Positions 50,811 to 60,480 are shown, counted from the first letter of the stretch. The stretch: 64,000 nucleotides of DNA from Snodgrassella communis (GCF_914768045.1 NZ_CAJZCD010000009.1:1-64000), one strand, 5' to 3'. A program made the numbers and translations. The notes: generated from the letters alone by a model not told the origin.

Positions 50811-51470
50811 TTATTCATTTACTACATGAATGTCTTCACCAGCCAATACAAACAGGCCACGTACCATAGTGACGAAAGCTTCACTGTTAAGTAATGGCAA
50901 TCCAGCCGTTACCAAAATATTTTTGGTATTCCCAATATATAGAGGGAAGAATGTCAATTCACTCTGGCCAGCAGGGTCACAGATCCCGATAGCATTGTTG
51001 TAAATATTCAGGTTATTTTTAATCAGCAGACTATGTTTTTCGGTTAGTCGTGTTGCCTCACTGGCTAGATTAGCCACTTCTTCGGCTGTTTCATGATTAA
51101 AACCAACATTAGCAAAGTAAAAACCATCCTGATCGACTAGCAGTGCCTTATGGCTGTCTGACAATTGCCCAAGAATATCTTCAAATCCATCAGAAGTTAC
51201 CTTAACCAGCTGTGAGCTGGGTTTAGTTTCTCCATATAAGAATTCCAGACGTTGCAAACGATATAATAAATTTAAGGCAGTATGAACACCATCTGTCTCA
51301 GCCCATTGCCTCAGACGCTCTTCTGTTAGTTTAGCGTTAATATCTGCTTGCAGAATATTGGCCAGTAACATACGACTTGCACTGTGACTTGGGCTAGATA
51401 CGGCATAAAATGCACCCGCAGGCATCACTTTTGGATATAAATCATGATGTAACTGTAATGTAGAATCCAT
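50811..51470 (-). CDS. Two-part protein with a Roadblock-like C-terminal half
   Basis: A 219-aa product. Residues ~1-105 are helical (ILQADINAKLTEERLRQWAETDGVHTALNLLYRLQRLEFLYGE) and suggest a winged-helix-like or PilZ-unrelated adaptor. Residues ~110-215 resemble a diverged Roadblock/longin domain (FEDILGQLSDSHKALLVDQDGFYFANVGFNHETAEEVANLA, then LTFFPLYIGNTKNILVTAGLPLL). It lies five bases after the GTPase gene and 22 bp before the Roadblock gene. The fold assignment is by eye, so it could be a family of its own. A role as a second GTPase partner is the simplest idea. Confidence 0.6.
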   Translation of the reverse strand: MDSTLQLHHDLYPKVMPAGAFYAVSSPSHSASRMLLANILQADINAKLTEERLRQWAETDGVHTALNLLYRLQRLEFLYGETKPSSQLVKVTSDGFEDILGQLSDSHKALLVDQDGFYFANVGFNHETAEEVANLASEATRLTEKHSLLIKNNLNIYNNAIGICDPAGQSELTFFPLYIGNTKNILVTAGLPLLNSEAFVTMVRGLFVLAGEDIHVVNE

Positions 51471-51475
51471 ACTGA

Positions 51476-52012
51476 CTATCCTTCCAAACCTGGATCAATA
51501 GAATACAGCATAGCAGTAACCAGTTGTTTGACATCGTTTTCATTACGGGCATCAACCTCGAATACAGGCACATTGAGATTGTGTTGCGCCAGATACTGCT
51601 GATAAACATCCACTCCTGGCTGTGGATTCAAATCCATTTTGGTGACTCCAACGACTACAGGGGCATCTTCTAGTAAGTCGTGAAAAGAAGTAAGGAAAAA
51701 TTTCAGGTCTTTCAGTGGATTCTGACGAGTGTTATCCAACAGCAGAATCAAGCCCATACTGCCCTTACTTAGAATACTCCACATGAAATCGAAGCGTTCC
51801 TGACCCGGTGTACCATATAAATGGACTTTAGTTTGATCATCCAACCGAATGACACCATAGTCCATAGCGACAGTAGTATGACCTTTTCTGTCTTGTGTCA
51901 TATCCGATGCGCTGGCATCAGTCTGTACCGGAGGATCATCCGATAATGCAGCGATAGCAGTTGTTTTTCCCACCCCAACTGGGCCGGTAAAGATAATTTT
52001 ATTTTCAACCAT
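51476..52012 (-). CDS. MglA-like small Ras-superfamily GTPase
   Basis: A 178-aa stand-alone GTPase. G1 is GPVGVGKTT at residues 10-18, G2 Thr46/Thr47 lies in KGHTTVAMDYG, and G3 reads GTPGQERF at 67-74, with Gly where Ras has Asp and Gln71 at the catalytic position. G4 is TKMD near 122. These features match the bacterial MglA and conservon-type GTPases. No lipid anchor or transmembrane segment is present, so membrane location would depend on partners. It is encoded mid-operon next to two Roadblock-type proteins. Confidence 0.9.
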   Translation of the reverse strand: MVENKIIFTGPVGVGKTTAIAALSDDPPVQTDASASDMTQDRKGHTTVAMDYGVIRLDDQTKVHLYGTPGQERFDFMWSILSKGSMGLILLLDNTRQNPLKDLKFFLTSFHDLLEDAPVVVGVTKMDLNPQPGVDVYQQYLAQHNLNVPVFEVDARNENDVKQLVTAMLYSIDPGLEG

Positions 52013-52032
52013 AATTACTCCCTGCTTAAGTA

Positions 52033-53184
52033 TTAATTGCCACGCAAGCGACCCATCAACCGTGCCAGTAAACCTTTCGGTTTATTTTCATCGCTTTCAT
52101 TATGTTCTGCTGTATGTGCACCAGCCGCTGATTTAGTAGCAGGCTGTGGTGCTTTGCGAGTCAGAACCATCTCTTTTTCCTGTTGCGCAGCAGAATGCGT
52201 TAATGGCTGCTCGATAATCAGGGAACCGATTGAATATGTGGCAGCTATATAGTTTAATACATCTTCAAGTGAAACTGGTAACAACTTGTATAAAGTGTTA
52301 AGTGCTACAGGCGTGCGCACAAGAAAAGCTGACAAGCGCATAGACTCTGGCAGATAAGCCATACGAGTCATATTTGGCCAAGCCTTCAGTTTGATAACTG
52401 TATCGGGTGTAATAGGATCAATCAGGCGACCACGAGCTGTCCAGATTGACAACTGCCATATACAGGACTGTAGCGTTAGTTTAGCTTTGTCATGCAACTG
52501 TGCGGTTGGTGCAGATGCAGGTACCGCTTTTGTCTGCCATTCAACATCTGTTTGCATACACAACTGTTGTAAAGCATCACTCTCAACTGCCAACAATACT
52601 TTTTCAACACTTGGAAAAACAATCAATACAGGCTTGTTTTCAAATAGGATTGCAGTATCTTCCTTTTGCTTTGCCAGTTTTTGCACCATGCCCAGCAATG
52701 TTCCATTCGTTTGGAAACGTACTACAGTTACAGCCTGCTGCAAATGATCCGCAGCATTGTGATCCTGTTGTGTTGTATTGGACACAGTCTTCTCACTGAC
52801 TGCTTCTTGCTGTGCCCCAGCTTTATTATCAGCCAGCCAGACACCATTGCCCTGTTGCAAATTACGCAGATGCTGAAACAAAGTATCGAATCTGATTGGT
52901 TTCATCAGATAAGGTGCGGTGAATGAGGGCGAATTACGACCAAAAAACACGACTACAGCATCAGGATATTTCTTTTTAACCTTTTGCCATACCGCTTCAC
53001 CATCAGCTGTATCACCATCTACCAGAATCAGCTCAGGTTGTACATTATCCTCAGGCTGAATCAACTGGTAGTTGACACTATTGTACATTTTAAATGCCAT
53101 GCGCAACATGGCTGTCTGGCGATCATCCACATTGACGAGCAAAACATAGGCAGTTTTTACTTTGGGTATTGAATTGTTCATCAT
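52033..53184 (-). CDS. Receiver-like protein with an unassigned C-terminal region
   Basis: A 383-aa protein. Residues ~10-110 look like a response-regulator receiver: acidic pair Asp20/Asp21, Asp56 in LILVDGD, and Lys95-Pro96 in YLMKPI. The usual Ser/Thr after strand 4 appears to be Gly82, so switching may be altered. A Gln/Asn-rich linker (~115-145) leads to a second region (~150-330) ending in LLPVSLEDVLNYIAATYSIGSLIIEQ, which I cannot assign. The C-terminus is basic and Ala/Lys-rich. It overlaps the upstream gene by four bases. It is likely an adaptor feeding a signal to the GTPase, but this is inferred. Confidence 0.6.
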   Translation of the reverse strand: MMNNSIPKVKTAYVLLVNVDDRQTAMLRMAFKMYNSVNYQLIQPEDNVQPELILVDGDTADGEAVWQKVKKKYPDAVVVFFGRNSPSFTAPYLMKPIRFDTLFQHLRNLQQGNGVWLADNKAGAQQEAVSEKTVSNTTQQDHNAADHLQQAVTVVRFQTNGTLLGMVQKLAKQKEDTAILFENKPVLIVFPSVEKVLLAVESDALQQLCMQTDVEWQTKAVPASAPTAQLHDKAKLTLQSCIWQLSIWTARGRLIDPITPDTVIKLKAWPNMTRMAYLPESMRLSAFLVRTPVALNTLYKLLPVSLEDVLNYIAATYSIGSLIIEQPLTHSAAQQEKEMVLTRKAPQPATKSAAGAHTAEHNESDENKPKGLLARLMGRLRGN

Positions 53185-54629
53185 TGATTTTGCACACCAC
53201 CGTGGTTAATACGTTTCAATAATTGACTCATAGCCAGTACAACTTCTTCAGGTGGCGTCTGAATTTCAGCACGGATTACCTGTAACATTTTTTCCAGACG
53301 TGTCCATTCTTCTGCACGTTCATACAAGTCAAATAAAGTAATGTAGAGCTGTGACTCCTGTGGATAAAGCAGGACTGATTTCTCAAGCAAATCCGTTGCT
53401 TCGTCAAACTGACCAAATGTAAGTAACGATTCAACATCACGCAATACACGCTCTGCAGGTGTTTCGGCTACGTCATTATCTGAAGATGCCTTATCAACCA
53501 AAGACAGGCGTTTAGCCTTAAGTGCACTGCTATTCACAGGTAAATATCCCTGCGTTATCCCAATATCGCGCAGTACAGTTTCATTTGGCTTAGTCTCAAG
53601 CAAATCGAACATTGGATGCTGTCCAAGGCTATAACCCCAACCTAGCATACGTTCTTTAATAACATTACCATATTGACCCAATGTGTAATATAAACGCCAC
53701 AGATGCTGTGCAAATACATTGATATTATTGCGCCGGTAATCCAGTGCTAAAGCATCAATAATCAGCCCAGCAGGTTTTTTAGACGTTTTAATAGCCTTGT
53801 TCAGACAGCGGATGGCGGCATCATACGGCAATTGCTCTTTTAGCAATACATAGCTGTTTTCTGGCTTGGAGAAACTTAATAGGACATCACGCTCGTCGCC
53901 ACGAATTTTAAAGTTACCCATATTACCTTCAACCAGTAATTCGCGTGGTTGTTCGGTGATATCTGGGGTATTACTGGTAGATTCAGCGTCCGGTCTGGTA
54001 TCTTCTGTTTTCTTATCCTGATTGATACCAACTTCTTTTTCAGTTTCCTTAACGTCCCATTGCAGCAAGTCTTCGGCCAATACGCGCAGACCCAGATGAT
54101 TTGCATCTAGTGCCAAGCCCTGACGAATCAGACTTTCCAGTTCAGGCCGTTGCAGATAACTTCGGTACTGATCAATTACCTCAGCAAGCTTATCTGTATT
54201 TTTAGCCTCTATGCACAGCCCAGCCAGCTCATTAACCAAAGTATTGGCCATTGCCGGACTCTGCTGAGCAGCATTCTGCTCTAGATATGAAGCAAGTGAA
54301 TCAGCTGCTTTTTGGAAGTACCCAAACTGTTTATAAACCTTATATTCAGTTAGGTGATCCACAGTAGCAACAGAAACGGTAGCCCTATCTGGCTGTGCTG
54401 GCTGCCAGTCCCAATCTTCTGGCAAAGATTCTGTTGCTTCTTCACCATCTGGTGAAGTCTGAGCGTCTGTACTCTTGCTCCCTGTATCTTTTTTACGTTT
54501 AGATGCAGGTTGTTTTTTACGGGCAGCACTTTTGCCTTTGGCATGAGTTCCCGCCTTTTGCCGCTTCTTCAGCACAAGCAGTACAACCAGCAATATGACC
54601 AAAAGGGCAATAGGTAAATATAACTCCAT
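53181..54629 (-). CDS. Membrane-anchored helical-repeat protein, FimV-like C-terminus
   Basis: A 482-aa protein, first in the operon, with AAGGGATG before its ATG. One N-terminal transmembrane helix (about residues 4-20) is followed by a Lys/Ala-rich basic stretch, so the bulk should be cytoplasmic. It then has TPR-like helices (EYKVYKQFGYFQKAADSLASYLEQ, about 92-190), an acidic low-complexity linker (~205-235), a second helical region, and C-terminal TPR-like repeats (FGQFDEATDLLEKSVLLYPQESQLYITLFDLYERAEEWTRLEKML). The layout resembles the cytoplasmic part of FimV/TspA proteins that place type IV pilus machinery, but there is no LysM domain. It may anchor the GTPase complex. Confidence 0.6.
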   Translation of the reverse strand: MELYLPIALLVILLVVLLVLKKRQKAGTHAKGKSAARKKQPASKRKKDTGSKSTDAQTSPDGEEATESLPEDWDWQPAQPDRATVSVATVDHLTEYKVYKQFGYFQKAADSLASYLEQNAAQQSPAMANTLVNELAGLCIEAKNTDKLAEVIDQYRSYLQRPELESLIRQGLALDANHLGLRVLAEDLLQWDVKETEKEVGINQDKKTEDTRPDAESTSNTPDITEQPRELLVEGNMGNFKIRGDERDVLLSFSKPENSYVLLKEQLPYDAAIRCLNKAIKTSKKPAGLIIDALALDYRRNNINVFAQHLWRLYYTLGQYGNVIKERMLGWGYSLGQHPMFDLLETKPNETVLRDIGITQGYLPVNSSALKAKRLSLVDKASSDNDVAETPAERVLRDVESLLTFGQFDEATDLLEKSVLLYPQESQLYITLFDLYERAEEWTRLEKMLQVIRAEIQTPPEEVVLAMSQLLKRINHGGVQNQ

Positions 54630-54772
54630 AATTTACATCCCTTTTATTGTAGTTAACTGCCAGATGCATGAGCGCATGATTAAATGCATGTTTTTCATTT
54701 ACGGTAACGCTTCACATACAATTGTCAATACTTTAACTATTTTACCTTAACTTGCATTTGTTCGCCAGATTT

Positions 54773-56101
54773 TTATTTAATCTGAGGCAAAATTCCATTA
54801 GGTAATAGTTGCCATACGTAACCGGGATATTTCATTTTACCGGCCAGCGCACCCGCCTCATCGCCGTAACCCCAGAAATAATCTACTCTTACGGCACCAT
54901 TTATGGCACTGCCGGTATCCTGCGCCATCAGCAATCTGTTCAATCCATAGCCACTGGCCGGGTGTGTTGTTGCTACAAATATTGGTGCACCAAGGCTAAC
55001 AAAATGGCTGTCCACGGCAGCAGAATAACCTTTGGTAAGTGGTACACCTAATGCACCAGTGGGTCCGCTGGCGGGTTCTGCTGATGCGCGAAAGAAGACA
55101 TAACTTGGATTTTGTCCTAATACTTCGGCAAGCCGCTGCGGATGTTGCTGTAACCATGCCTTGATACCTTGCATTGATGTCTGTCCCAGAGGCAGGTAGC
55201 CCTTGTTCGCCATGTATTTACCAATTGATACATAAGGATAGTCATTTTTATCAGCAAAACTGAGCCGCAGCATTCGATTATCCGATGTTTTCAGCTGTCC
55301 AGATCCCTGCACATGCAAAAAAAACAACTCTACCGGATCATTGGCATAACCCAAAATGGGTGCTTTACCATTGAGCGCTCCGGCATTGATTTGCGCCCGA
55401 GTGTAATACGGGACAAGCTGATTACCGCTTATCCGGCCTTTCAGTGCGCGTGTTTTCTCATTCAGGGGAAAAGAGGCCAGATTGGCTGTGTAATTTCCAG
55501 TGGGCGTAATGACACCACTGTTTGTGCCGGTTAGGCGAATACGTACAATTCCCTGACGCAACCCTGAGTTAAGTGGCACGACAACAAAATCATTTGGAAT
55601 TCCATAAATAGGAAAGCGCGCCTGTGCTGTCTGTTTGGTATCGCCCAGCAGCATAGGTTCGTAATAGCCTGTTACGGTACCGGCCAGTTGCCCGTTCTGA
55701 CTAACTTCCCATGGTGTAAAGTAAGTTTCAAAAAATGCTTTGGCCTGATGATTGTGTCTGGTTGTACGTGCCGCCTGTTGACACACGGTTTGCCACGCTG
55801 GCTGCATTTGCAGTTTGTTGCAGCTGGCTTTAAATGCTTCCAGACTATCAATAAATGACTGGGTAGACCATTGTGGCAATGCCTGATAGGAGACCACCCG
55901 ATAGCTGACACCAGCCTTACCCGGCGTATAGACATAGTTTGGCGGCAAGGGTTTGCCCGGTGCCAGTGCACTACTCTCACCAGAAATGATGCTGTCGACC
56001 GGTTTATGACTAAAGTGACAGGCTGCCAGAAATAGCACACTGAACCACGCTAGCCAACGGCGAATTGAGCTGAATTTTATTGATGACATAATTTTTGACA
56101 T
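54773..56101 (-). CDS. mltA: Membrane-bound lytic transglycosylase A
   Basis: Outer-membrane lipoprotein that cleaves peptidoglycan glycan strands to 1,6-anhydromuropeptides. The signal peptide ends in a lipobox, LFLAACHF, with the lipidated Cys at about residue 28. The MltA domain (from about 150) carries GTVTGYYEPMLLG, YYTRAQINAGAL, GYANDPVELFFLHVQGSG, SASGPTG-type turns and the C-terminal 3D segment LLMAQDTGSAINGAVRVDYFWGYGDEAGALAGKMKYPG. At 442 aa it is normal. The start (56101 or 56089) lacks a clear ribosome-binding site. Products would return through the AmpG-type permease. Confidence 0.94.
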   Translation of the reverse strand: MSKIMSSIKFSSIRRWLAWFSVLFLAACHFSHKPVDSIISGESSALAPGKPLPPNYVYTPGKAGVSYRVVSYQALPQWSTQSFIDSLEAFKASCNKLQMQPAWQTVCQQAARTTRHNHQAKAFFETYFTPWEVSQNGQLAGTVTGYYEPMLLGDTKQTAQARFPIYGIPNDFVVVPLNSGLRQGIVRIRLTGTNSGVITPTGNYTANLASFPLNEKTRALKGRISGNQLVPYYTRAQINAGALNGKAPILGYANDPVELFFLHVQGSGQLKTSDNRMLRLSFADKNDYPYVSIGKYMANKGYLPLGQTSMQGIKAWLQQHPQRLAEVLGQNPSYVFFRASAEPASGPTGALGVPLTKGYSAAVDSHFVSLGAPIFVATTHPASGYGLNRLLMAQDTGSAINGAVRVDYFWGYGDEAGALAGKMKYPGYVWQLLPNGILPQIK

Positions 56102-56286
56102 AATTATTTAATTGAAAGCGATACGGATACAAACTACATTTTTACATCATTATGGCAGTCATTCACCTCATCGAACAAGAATAACCAGTTTCCAGTTTTT
56201 TTATCGCTATATCTGCTAGAGAATAAACGGAAACTGAACAGTCTGTTACAATAGCTTTTTAACTAAATCAAATATTTTGCTACGCC

Positions 56287-58905
56287 ATGAGTAAACCCAC
56301 ACTGACACCGATGATGACGCAATATCTGGCTATTAAGGCAGACCATCAGGACAAGCTGCTGTTTTACCGAATGGGCGACTTCTATGAACTGTTTCTAGAT
56401 GATGCCATTGAAGCTGCACGTTTGCTGGATATTACGTTGACTACTCGTGGACAGATTAATGGGGAACCGATCAAAATGGCTGGGGTGCCCTACCACGCAG
56501 TGGAGCAGTATCTGGCTAAGCTGGTAAAACTGGGCAAAAGTGTGGCCATTTGTGAGCAGACTGGTGAGGTGGGCGCGAGTAAGGGACCAGTAGAGCGGCA
56601 GGTAGTACGTATTGTTACGCCCGGCACTCTTACAGATACGGCATTGCTGGAAGATAAGGAAATCAACCGTATTGTAGCTATTTCTCTATTAAAGAAACAA
56701 CTTGGTGTAGCTTGGTTATCGCTGCAAAATGGTGAATTCCGCTGCAAAATCATTGCGCCGGAAGCCTTGCCACATGAACTGGCTCGCTTACAGGCTGCGG
56801 AAATCCTGCTTTCTGACCAGACACTGGGCAAGCTGGATTTGGCCGGCCATGACCGGCAATTAACCCGTTTACATGCTTGGCAATTTGCAGCTGATACGGG
56901 GGCACGCATGATTCAACGCTATTTCGGTAGCCAGGATTTACGTGCTTTCGGCTTACAATCAGGTGAACATGATGCAGCTATCGGGGCAGCAGGTGCTTTG
57001 CTGAATTACGTGCAGCAGACACAAATGCAGTTACCTAAACATCTGGATAGTCTGATTCTGGAACAGGAATCGGCTTATATCGGCATGGATGCAGCCACTC
57101 GGCACAATCTGGAATTAACTCAGACGTTAAGCGGCCAGAAGGCGCCAACGCTGTTTTCGGTATTGGATCAGTGTGCAACGCATATGGGTAGTCGTCTGCT
57201 GGCACAGTGGCTACACCAGCCGTTACGTCAGCACGAGCAAATTATAGCCCGTCAGCAGGCGGTGGCAGCGCTAGCACCATATTGTGCACAAGTCACTGCA
57301 ATTTTAAATCAGGTGGCCGATATTGAACGTATTGCTGCGCGTATTGCCATTGGCAGCGCCCGCCCGCGTGATTTATCAGCTTTGCGCGATAGTTTAGCGG
57401 TTTTGACAGCTTTTCGTTTAGAAGAATCTGCTCAGAGTAGTCTGGTACAGACTTTGCTGGAACAATTACCGCCGGCAGCGCCTATTGCTCAGCAATTGAC
57501 TATGTCCATTGTGCCTGAACCAGCAATATGGTTGCGCGATGGCGGCGTGATTAATGATGGCTTTGATGCCGAGCTGGATGAGTTGCGCCGTTTACAGAAT
57601 CATGGCGATGAATTTTTGCAGCAACTGGAAAGCAGGGAGCGGGAGCGTACGGGTTTATCCAGTTTAAAAGTTGAATTTAATCGTGTGCATGGTTTTTATA
57701 TTGAATTGAGCAAGGTGCAGTCTGAACAGGCGCCTGCAGACTATCAGCGACGCCAAACCCTGAAAAATGCTGAACGTTATGTCACACCTGAATTAAAGGC
57801 TTTTGAAGAAAAGGTACTGAGTGCGCAGCAAAATGCACTGGCTCGTGAAAAGCAATTATATGATGCTCTGATGCTGCAATTACAGGCCGAGCTACCGGTA
57901 TTGCAACGATGTGCCCGTGCTGCTGCCAGTTTGGATGTATTAACCACACTTGCCAGCTATGTTGATGCTGCACATTACTGTTTCCCAGAATTGGTGAATT
58001 ATCCGTGTTTACAGATTAGTAATGGCCGTCATCCTGTAGTAGCAGCACAAGTTAGCCAATTTACGACCAATGACACTCAGCTTGATGATAAACGCCGCCT
58101 GATGTTGCTGACTGGTCCGAATATGGGCGGTAAATCGACGTATATGCGACAGGTAGCCTTGATTGTGCTACTGGCGCATATTGGTGCACCAGTGCCGGCA
58201 GACAGTTGTACTCTAGGCGAATTTGACCAGATATTTACCCGTATCGGGGCTTCAGATGATCTGGCCGGCAATCGTTCCACTTTTATGGTGGAGATGTCGG
58301 AAACAGCCTATATCCTGCATCATGCTACTGAGCGCTCACTGGTATTAATGGATGAAGTTGGCCGCGGTACATCTACTTTTGACGGTTTGGCGCTGGCACA
58401 GGCCATTGCTGAACATTTGTTGCAAAAAAATCGCAGCTATACTCTTTTTGCTACTCATTATTTTGAGTTAACCAGATTACCGGAACAGTATACGCATGCA
58501 TTCAATATGCATCTGGCTGCACTGGAGCAAGGGCAGGATATTATTTTTCTGCATCATATTGAACCCGGACCAGCCAGTAAAAGCTACGGGATAGCGGTGG
58601 CCAAACTGGCCGGCCTACCTACACGGGCATTGAACGCTGCTTACCGGCATTTGCAGGCGCTAGAACAACATGCGGCTGATAAGCAACCACAATTAGATAT
58701 GTTTCAGGCACAATCAGAAGATGTGGTAGAGGCAGACATGGCCAATGCCGATGCAGATACTTTTTCTGCAACCATGATACCGGCGGATTTATGTGCTCAG
58801 CTAAATGCCCTTAATCCTGATGAATTGACGCCTAAAGCGGCTTTGGCGGCGGTATATGATTTGGTACGTTGCTGGAAAAATCATCAGCCAAATCAACAGT
58901 CATAA
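56287..58905 (+). CDS. mutS: DNA mismatch repair protein MutS
   Basis: Recognises mismatches and small loops and recruits MutL. At 872 aa it is full length. The mismatch-binding Phe-x-Glu is in MGDFYELF (Phe32, Glu34). The clamp and lever regions follow. The ATPase has Walker [14 protein letters not shown] at about residues 610-622, the signature [14 protein letters not shown] and Walker [16 protein letters not shown]. The C-terminal dimerisation tail is present. It stands alone, divergent from mltA. Confidence 0.97.
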   Translation: MSKPTLTPMMTQYLAIKADHQDKLLFYRMGDFYELFLDDAIEAARLLDITLTTRGQINGEPIKMAGVPYHAVEQYLAKLVKLGKSVAICEQTGEVGASKGPVERQVVRIVTPGTLTDTALLEDKEINRIVAISLLKKQLGVAWLSLQNGEFRCKIIAPEALPHELARLQAAEILLSDQTLGKLDLAGHDRQLTRLHAWQFAADTGARMIQRYFGSQDLRAFGLQSGEHDAAIGAAGALLNYVQQTQMQLPKHLDSLILEQESAYIGMDAATRHNLELTQTLSGQKAPTLFSVLDQCATHMGSRLLAQWLHQPLRQHEQIIARQQAVAALAPYCAQVTAILNQVADIERIAARIAIGSARPRDLSALRDSLAVLTAFRLEESAQSSLVQTLLEQLPPAAPIAQQLTMSIVPEPAIWLRDGGVINDGFDAELDELRRLQNHGDEFLQQLESRERERTGLSSLKVEFNRVHGFYIELSKVQSEQAPADYQRRQTLKNAERYVTPELKAFEEKVLSAQQNALAREKQLYDALMLQLQAELPVLQRCARAAASLDVLTTLASYVDAAHYCFPELVNYPCLQISNGRHPVVAAQVSQFTTNDTQLDDKRRLMLLTGPNMGGKSTYMRQVALIVLLAHIGAPVPADSCTLGEFDQIFTRIGASDDLAGNRSTFMVEMSETAYILHHATERSLVLMDEVGRGTSTFDGLALAQAIAEHLLQKNRSYTLFATHYFELTRLPEQYTHAFNMHLAALEQGQDIIFLHHIEPGPASKSYGIAVAKLAGLPTRALNAAYRHLQALEQHAADKQPQLDMFQAQSEDVVEADMANADADTFSATMIPADLCAQLNALNPDELTPKAALAAVYDLVRCWKNHQPNQQS

Positions 58906-58935
58906 TAAAACATGTATGGTTATTCCGCTTTTTAG

Positions 58936-58963
58936 TTGACATTGCGCTGGTTATCCGTATAAT
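58936..58963 (+). promoter_or_regulatory. Consensus sigma-70 promoter of the initiator tRNA
   Basis: TTGACA (58936-58941) and TATAAT (58958-58963) are both perfect consensus hexamers, with a 16-bp spacer. Transcription should start at about 58970, nine bases before the tRNA. It is the strongest promoter recognised in the window. Confidence 0.9.
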
Positions 58964-58978
58964 GACTTCCTTACCAGA

Positions 58979-59055
<77 letters not shown>

Positions 59056-59062
59056 GATTTTT

Positions 59063-59096
59063 AAATGCCCTGTTTTGAAACAGGGCATTTATTTTG
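59063..59096 (+). terminator. Terminator of the initiator tRNA gene
   Basis: Arms AAATGCCCTGTTT and AAACAGGGCATTT (59063-59090) form a perfect stem of about 12 bp with a very short loop, followed by ATTTTGG. It starts eight bases after the tRNA CCA. Confidence 0.88.
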
Positions 59097-59453
59097 GCTA
59101 ATAGCTTAGTCCATGACATTAATTTGTATCACCATCTGATTTCAATCTAATCATATTATTGTTGTTACATGCCTTTTTATGTGATTTCAATAATTGAAAA
59201 TTTTAAAAAGCTTGCACTCAAAAAGGTCAATTAAGACTTGTGTGATCTCGTCAAACTTTATTCTGAACAGACTGTGCTGTTTTCTACCGATAACCATCAA
59301 TATCCTTATTCTGGTTCCTCTCAATATTTACGGTTACTTTTTAAATTGCAGTTTCCTGCCTGAAAACAAGATAACCATTAATTCGTATGCTTTTATCTAG
59401 GCAATTTTCAGCACCGCAGCGTATAAAAATAAATTTATTTGTTGCTTCTAGAT
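59097..59453. other. AT-rich gap between tRNA-fMet and hxlR
   Basis: About 355 bp. Two frames of 64-68 codons overlap here but start at non-ATG codons or run antisense into the hxlR gene, and they show no domain. I see no gene or clear repeat. Confidence 0.55.
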
Positions 59454-59798
59454 TTATAGCACATCATTTTTATGTTTATTTCCCCATTGGCACAACATAT
59501 CTAAAACAGGAACCAGAGATTTTCCCCGTTCAAGCAATCCATATTCTACTTTTGGGGGTATCTGTGGATATTCTTTTCTGAATATCAGTTTGTCCCGTTC
59601 CATTTCTTTTAATGTATTGCTTAAGGTTTTAAATGAAATTTTATCAATACAGCGTTTTAGCTCATTGAAACGCATGGCTGGCTGATTTTCATTCAACCAG
59701 TAAAGAATGATTACTTTGTATTTTCCTTTAATTATAGAAAGAGTATAGCCAAAACCACTGTTCGCCAGTTTATCAGCACTGCAATGTTCATTTTTCAT
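59454..59798 (-). CDS. HxlR-family transcriptional regulator
   Basis: A 114-aa winged-helix DNA-binding protein. The family order is clear: GKYKVIILYWLNENQPAMRFNELKRCIDKISFKTLSNTLKEMERDKLIFRKEYPQIPPKVEYGLLERGKSLVPVL. A Cys at residue 6 sits where redox- or aldehyde-sensing members carry their reactive Cys. It is divergent from an oxidoreductase gene with about 120 bp between starts, a typical regulator-target pair. A reactive quinone, aldehyde or oxidant as signal is inferred. Confidence 0.88.
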   Translation of the reverse strand: MKNEHCSADKLANSGFGYTLSIIKGKYKVIILYWLNENQPAMRFNELKRCIDKISFKTLSNTLKEMERDKLIFRKEYPQIPPKVEYGLLERGKSLVPVLDMLCQWGNKHKNDVL

Positions 59799-59919
59799 TT
59801 TATACTTTCCTTTTATATAGTATATAACTTTAATTACCGTACTTTACATTATAAACACCTAAATTATATTGAACCACTTAATTTATATGTTTTATAACAA
59901 AATTTTGAAGGTTTTTATT
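59799..59919. promoter_or_regulatory. Divergent control region, hxlR / oxidoreductase
   Basis: A 121-bp AT-rich gap that must contain both promoters. It holds the AT-rich near-palindromic stretch TTATATAGTATATAA (about 59812-59826), a possible regulator site next to the hxlR start. The site is a guess from symmetry only. Confidence 0.4.
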
Positions 59920-60480
59920 ATGAAGGAAACATTGATTGTTGTGGCTCATCCTGACTTAGCGGCTTCTACAGTGAATCGGTACTGGATTAAAGAATTAACT
60001 CAGTACGATAATCAGTTAACCATACATGATTTATATGCACGTTACCCATCAAATAAAATAGATGTGCGTTTCGAGCAGAACCTGATTGAAAACCACCATA
60101 ATCTGATTTTGCAGTTTCCGGTTTACTGGTTTAATTGTCCGCCACTGTTAAAACAGTGGCTGGACGAGGTATTTACTTATGGGTGGGCTTATGGCCGCTG
60201 TGGAGATAAATTAACAAACAAAAAAGTTGGTTTAGCGGTTTCTGCGGGGATTAAAAAGGGTGATTACACTAAAGATGGACATTATCAGACCTCGCTTGAG
60301 GATATTTTAAAGCCGTTTGAATTAACCATGAATTATGTACATGCAGATTATCAGTCTGTATTTGCGGTTTATGGTGCAAATACTGAACCGGAAGCAGATT
60401 ATAAGATAACATTGGATGAAATTAATGAGAGTGCCAAGAACTATATCTGCTGGATGAAAAAATTACAGATGTTAAAGTAA
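59920..60480 (+). CDS. Flavodoxin-fold NAD(P)H oxidoreductase (KefF/MdaB-like)
   Basis: A 186-aa cytoplasmic flavoprotein. Family features are METLIVVAHPDLAASTVNRYWIKEL-like start (here MKETLIVVAHPDLAAS), LILQFPVYWFNCPPLLKQWLDEVFTYGWAYG around the flavin site, and GLAVSAGIKKGDY. Start ATG 59920 has GAAGG upstream; the frame also reaches a TTG at 59869. Such enzymes reduce quinones with two electrons and protect against redox-cycling compounds. The divergent hxlR gene probably controls it. No potassium-efflux gene is adjacent, so KefF proper is unlikely. Confidence 0.85.
   Translation: MKETLIVVAHPDLAASTVNRYWIKELTQYDNQLTIHDLYARYPSNKIDVRFEQNLIENHHNLILQFPVYWFNCPPLLKQWLDEVFTYGWAYGRCGDKLTNKKVGLAVSAGIKKGDYTKDGHYQTSLEDILKPFELTMNYVHADYQSVFAVYGANTEPEADYKITLDEINESAKNYICWMKKLQMLK

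Noticed and set aside
59194-59581. Two plus-strand frames of 68 and 64 codons after tRNA-fMet
   Set aside because: They overlap each other or run antisense to hxlR, and have non-ATG or unsupported starts.
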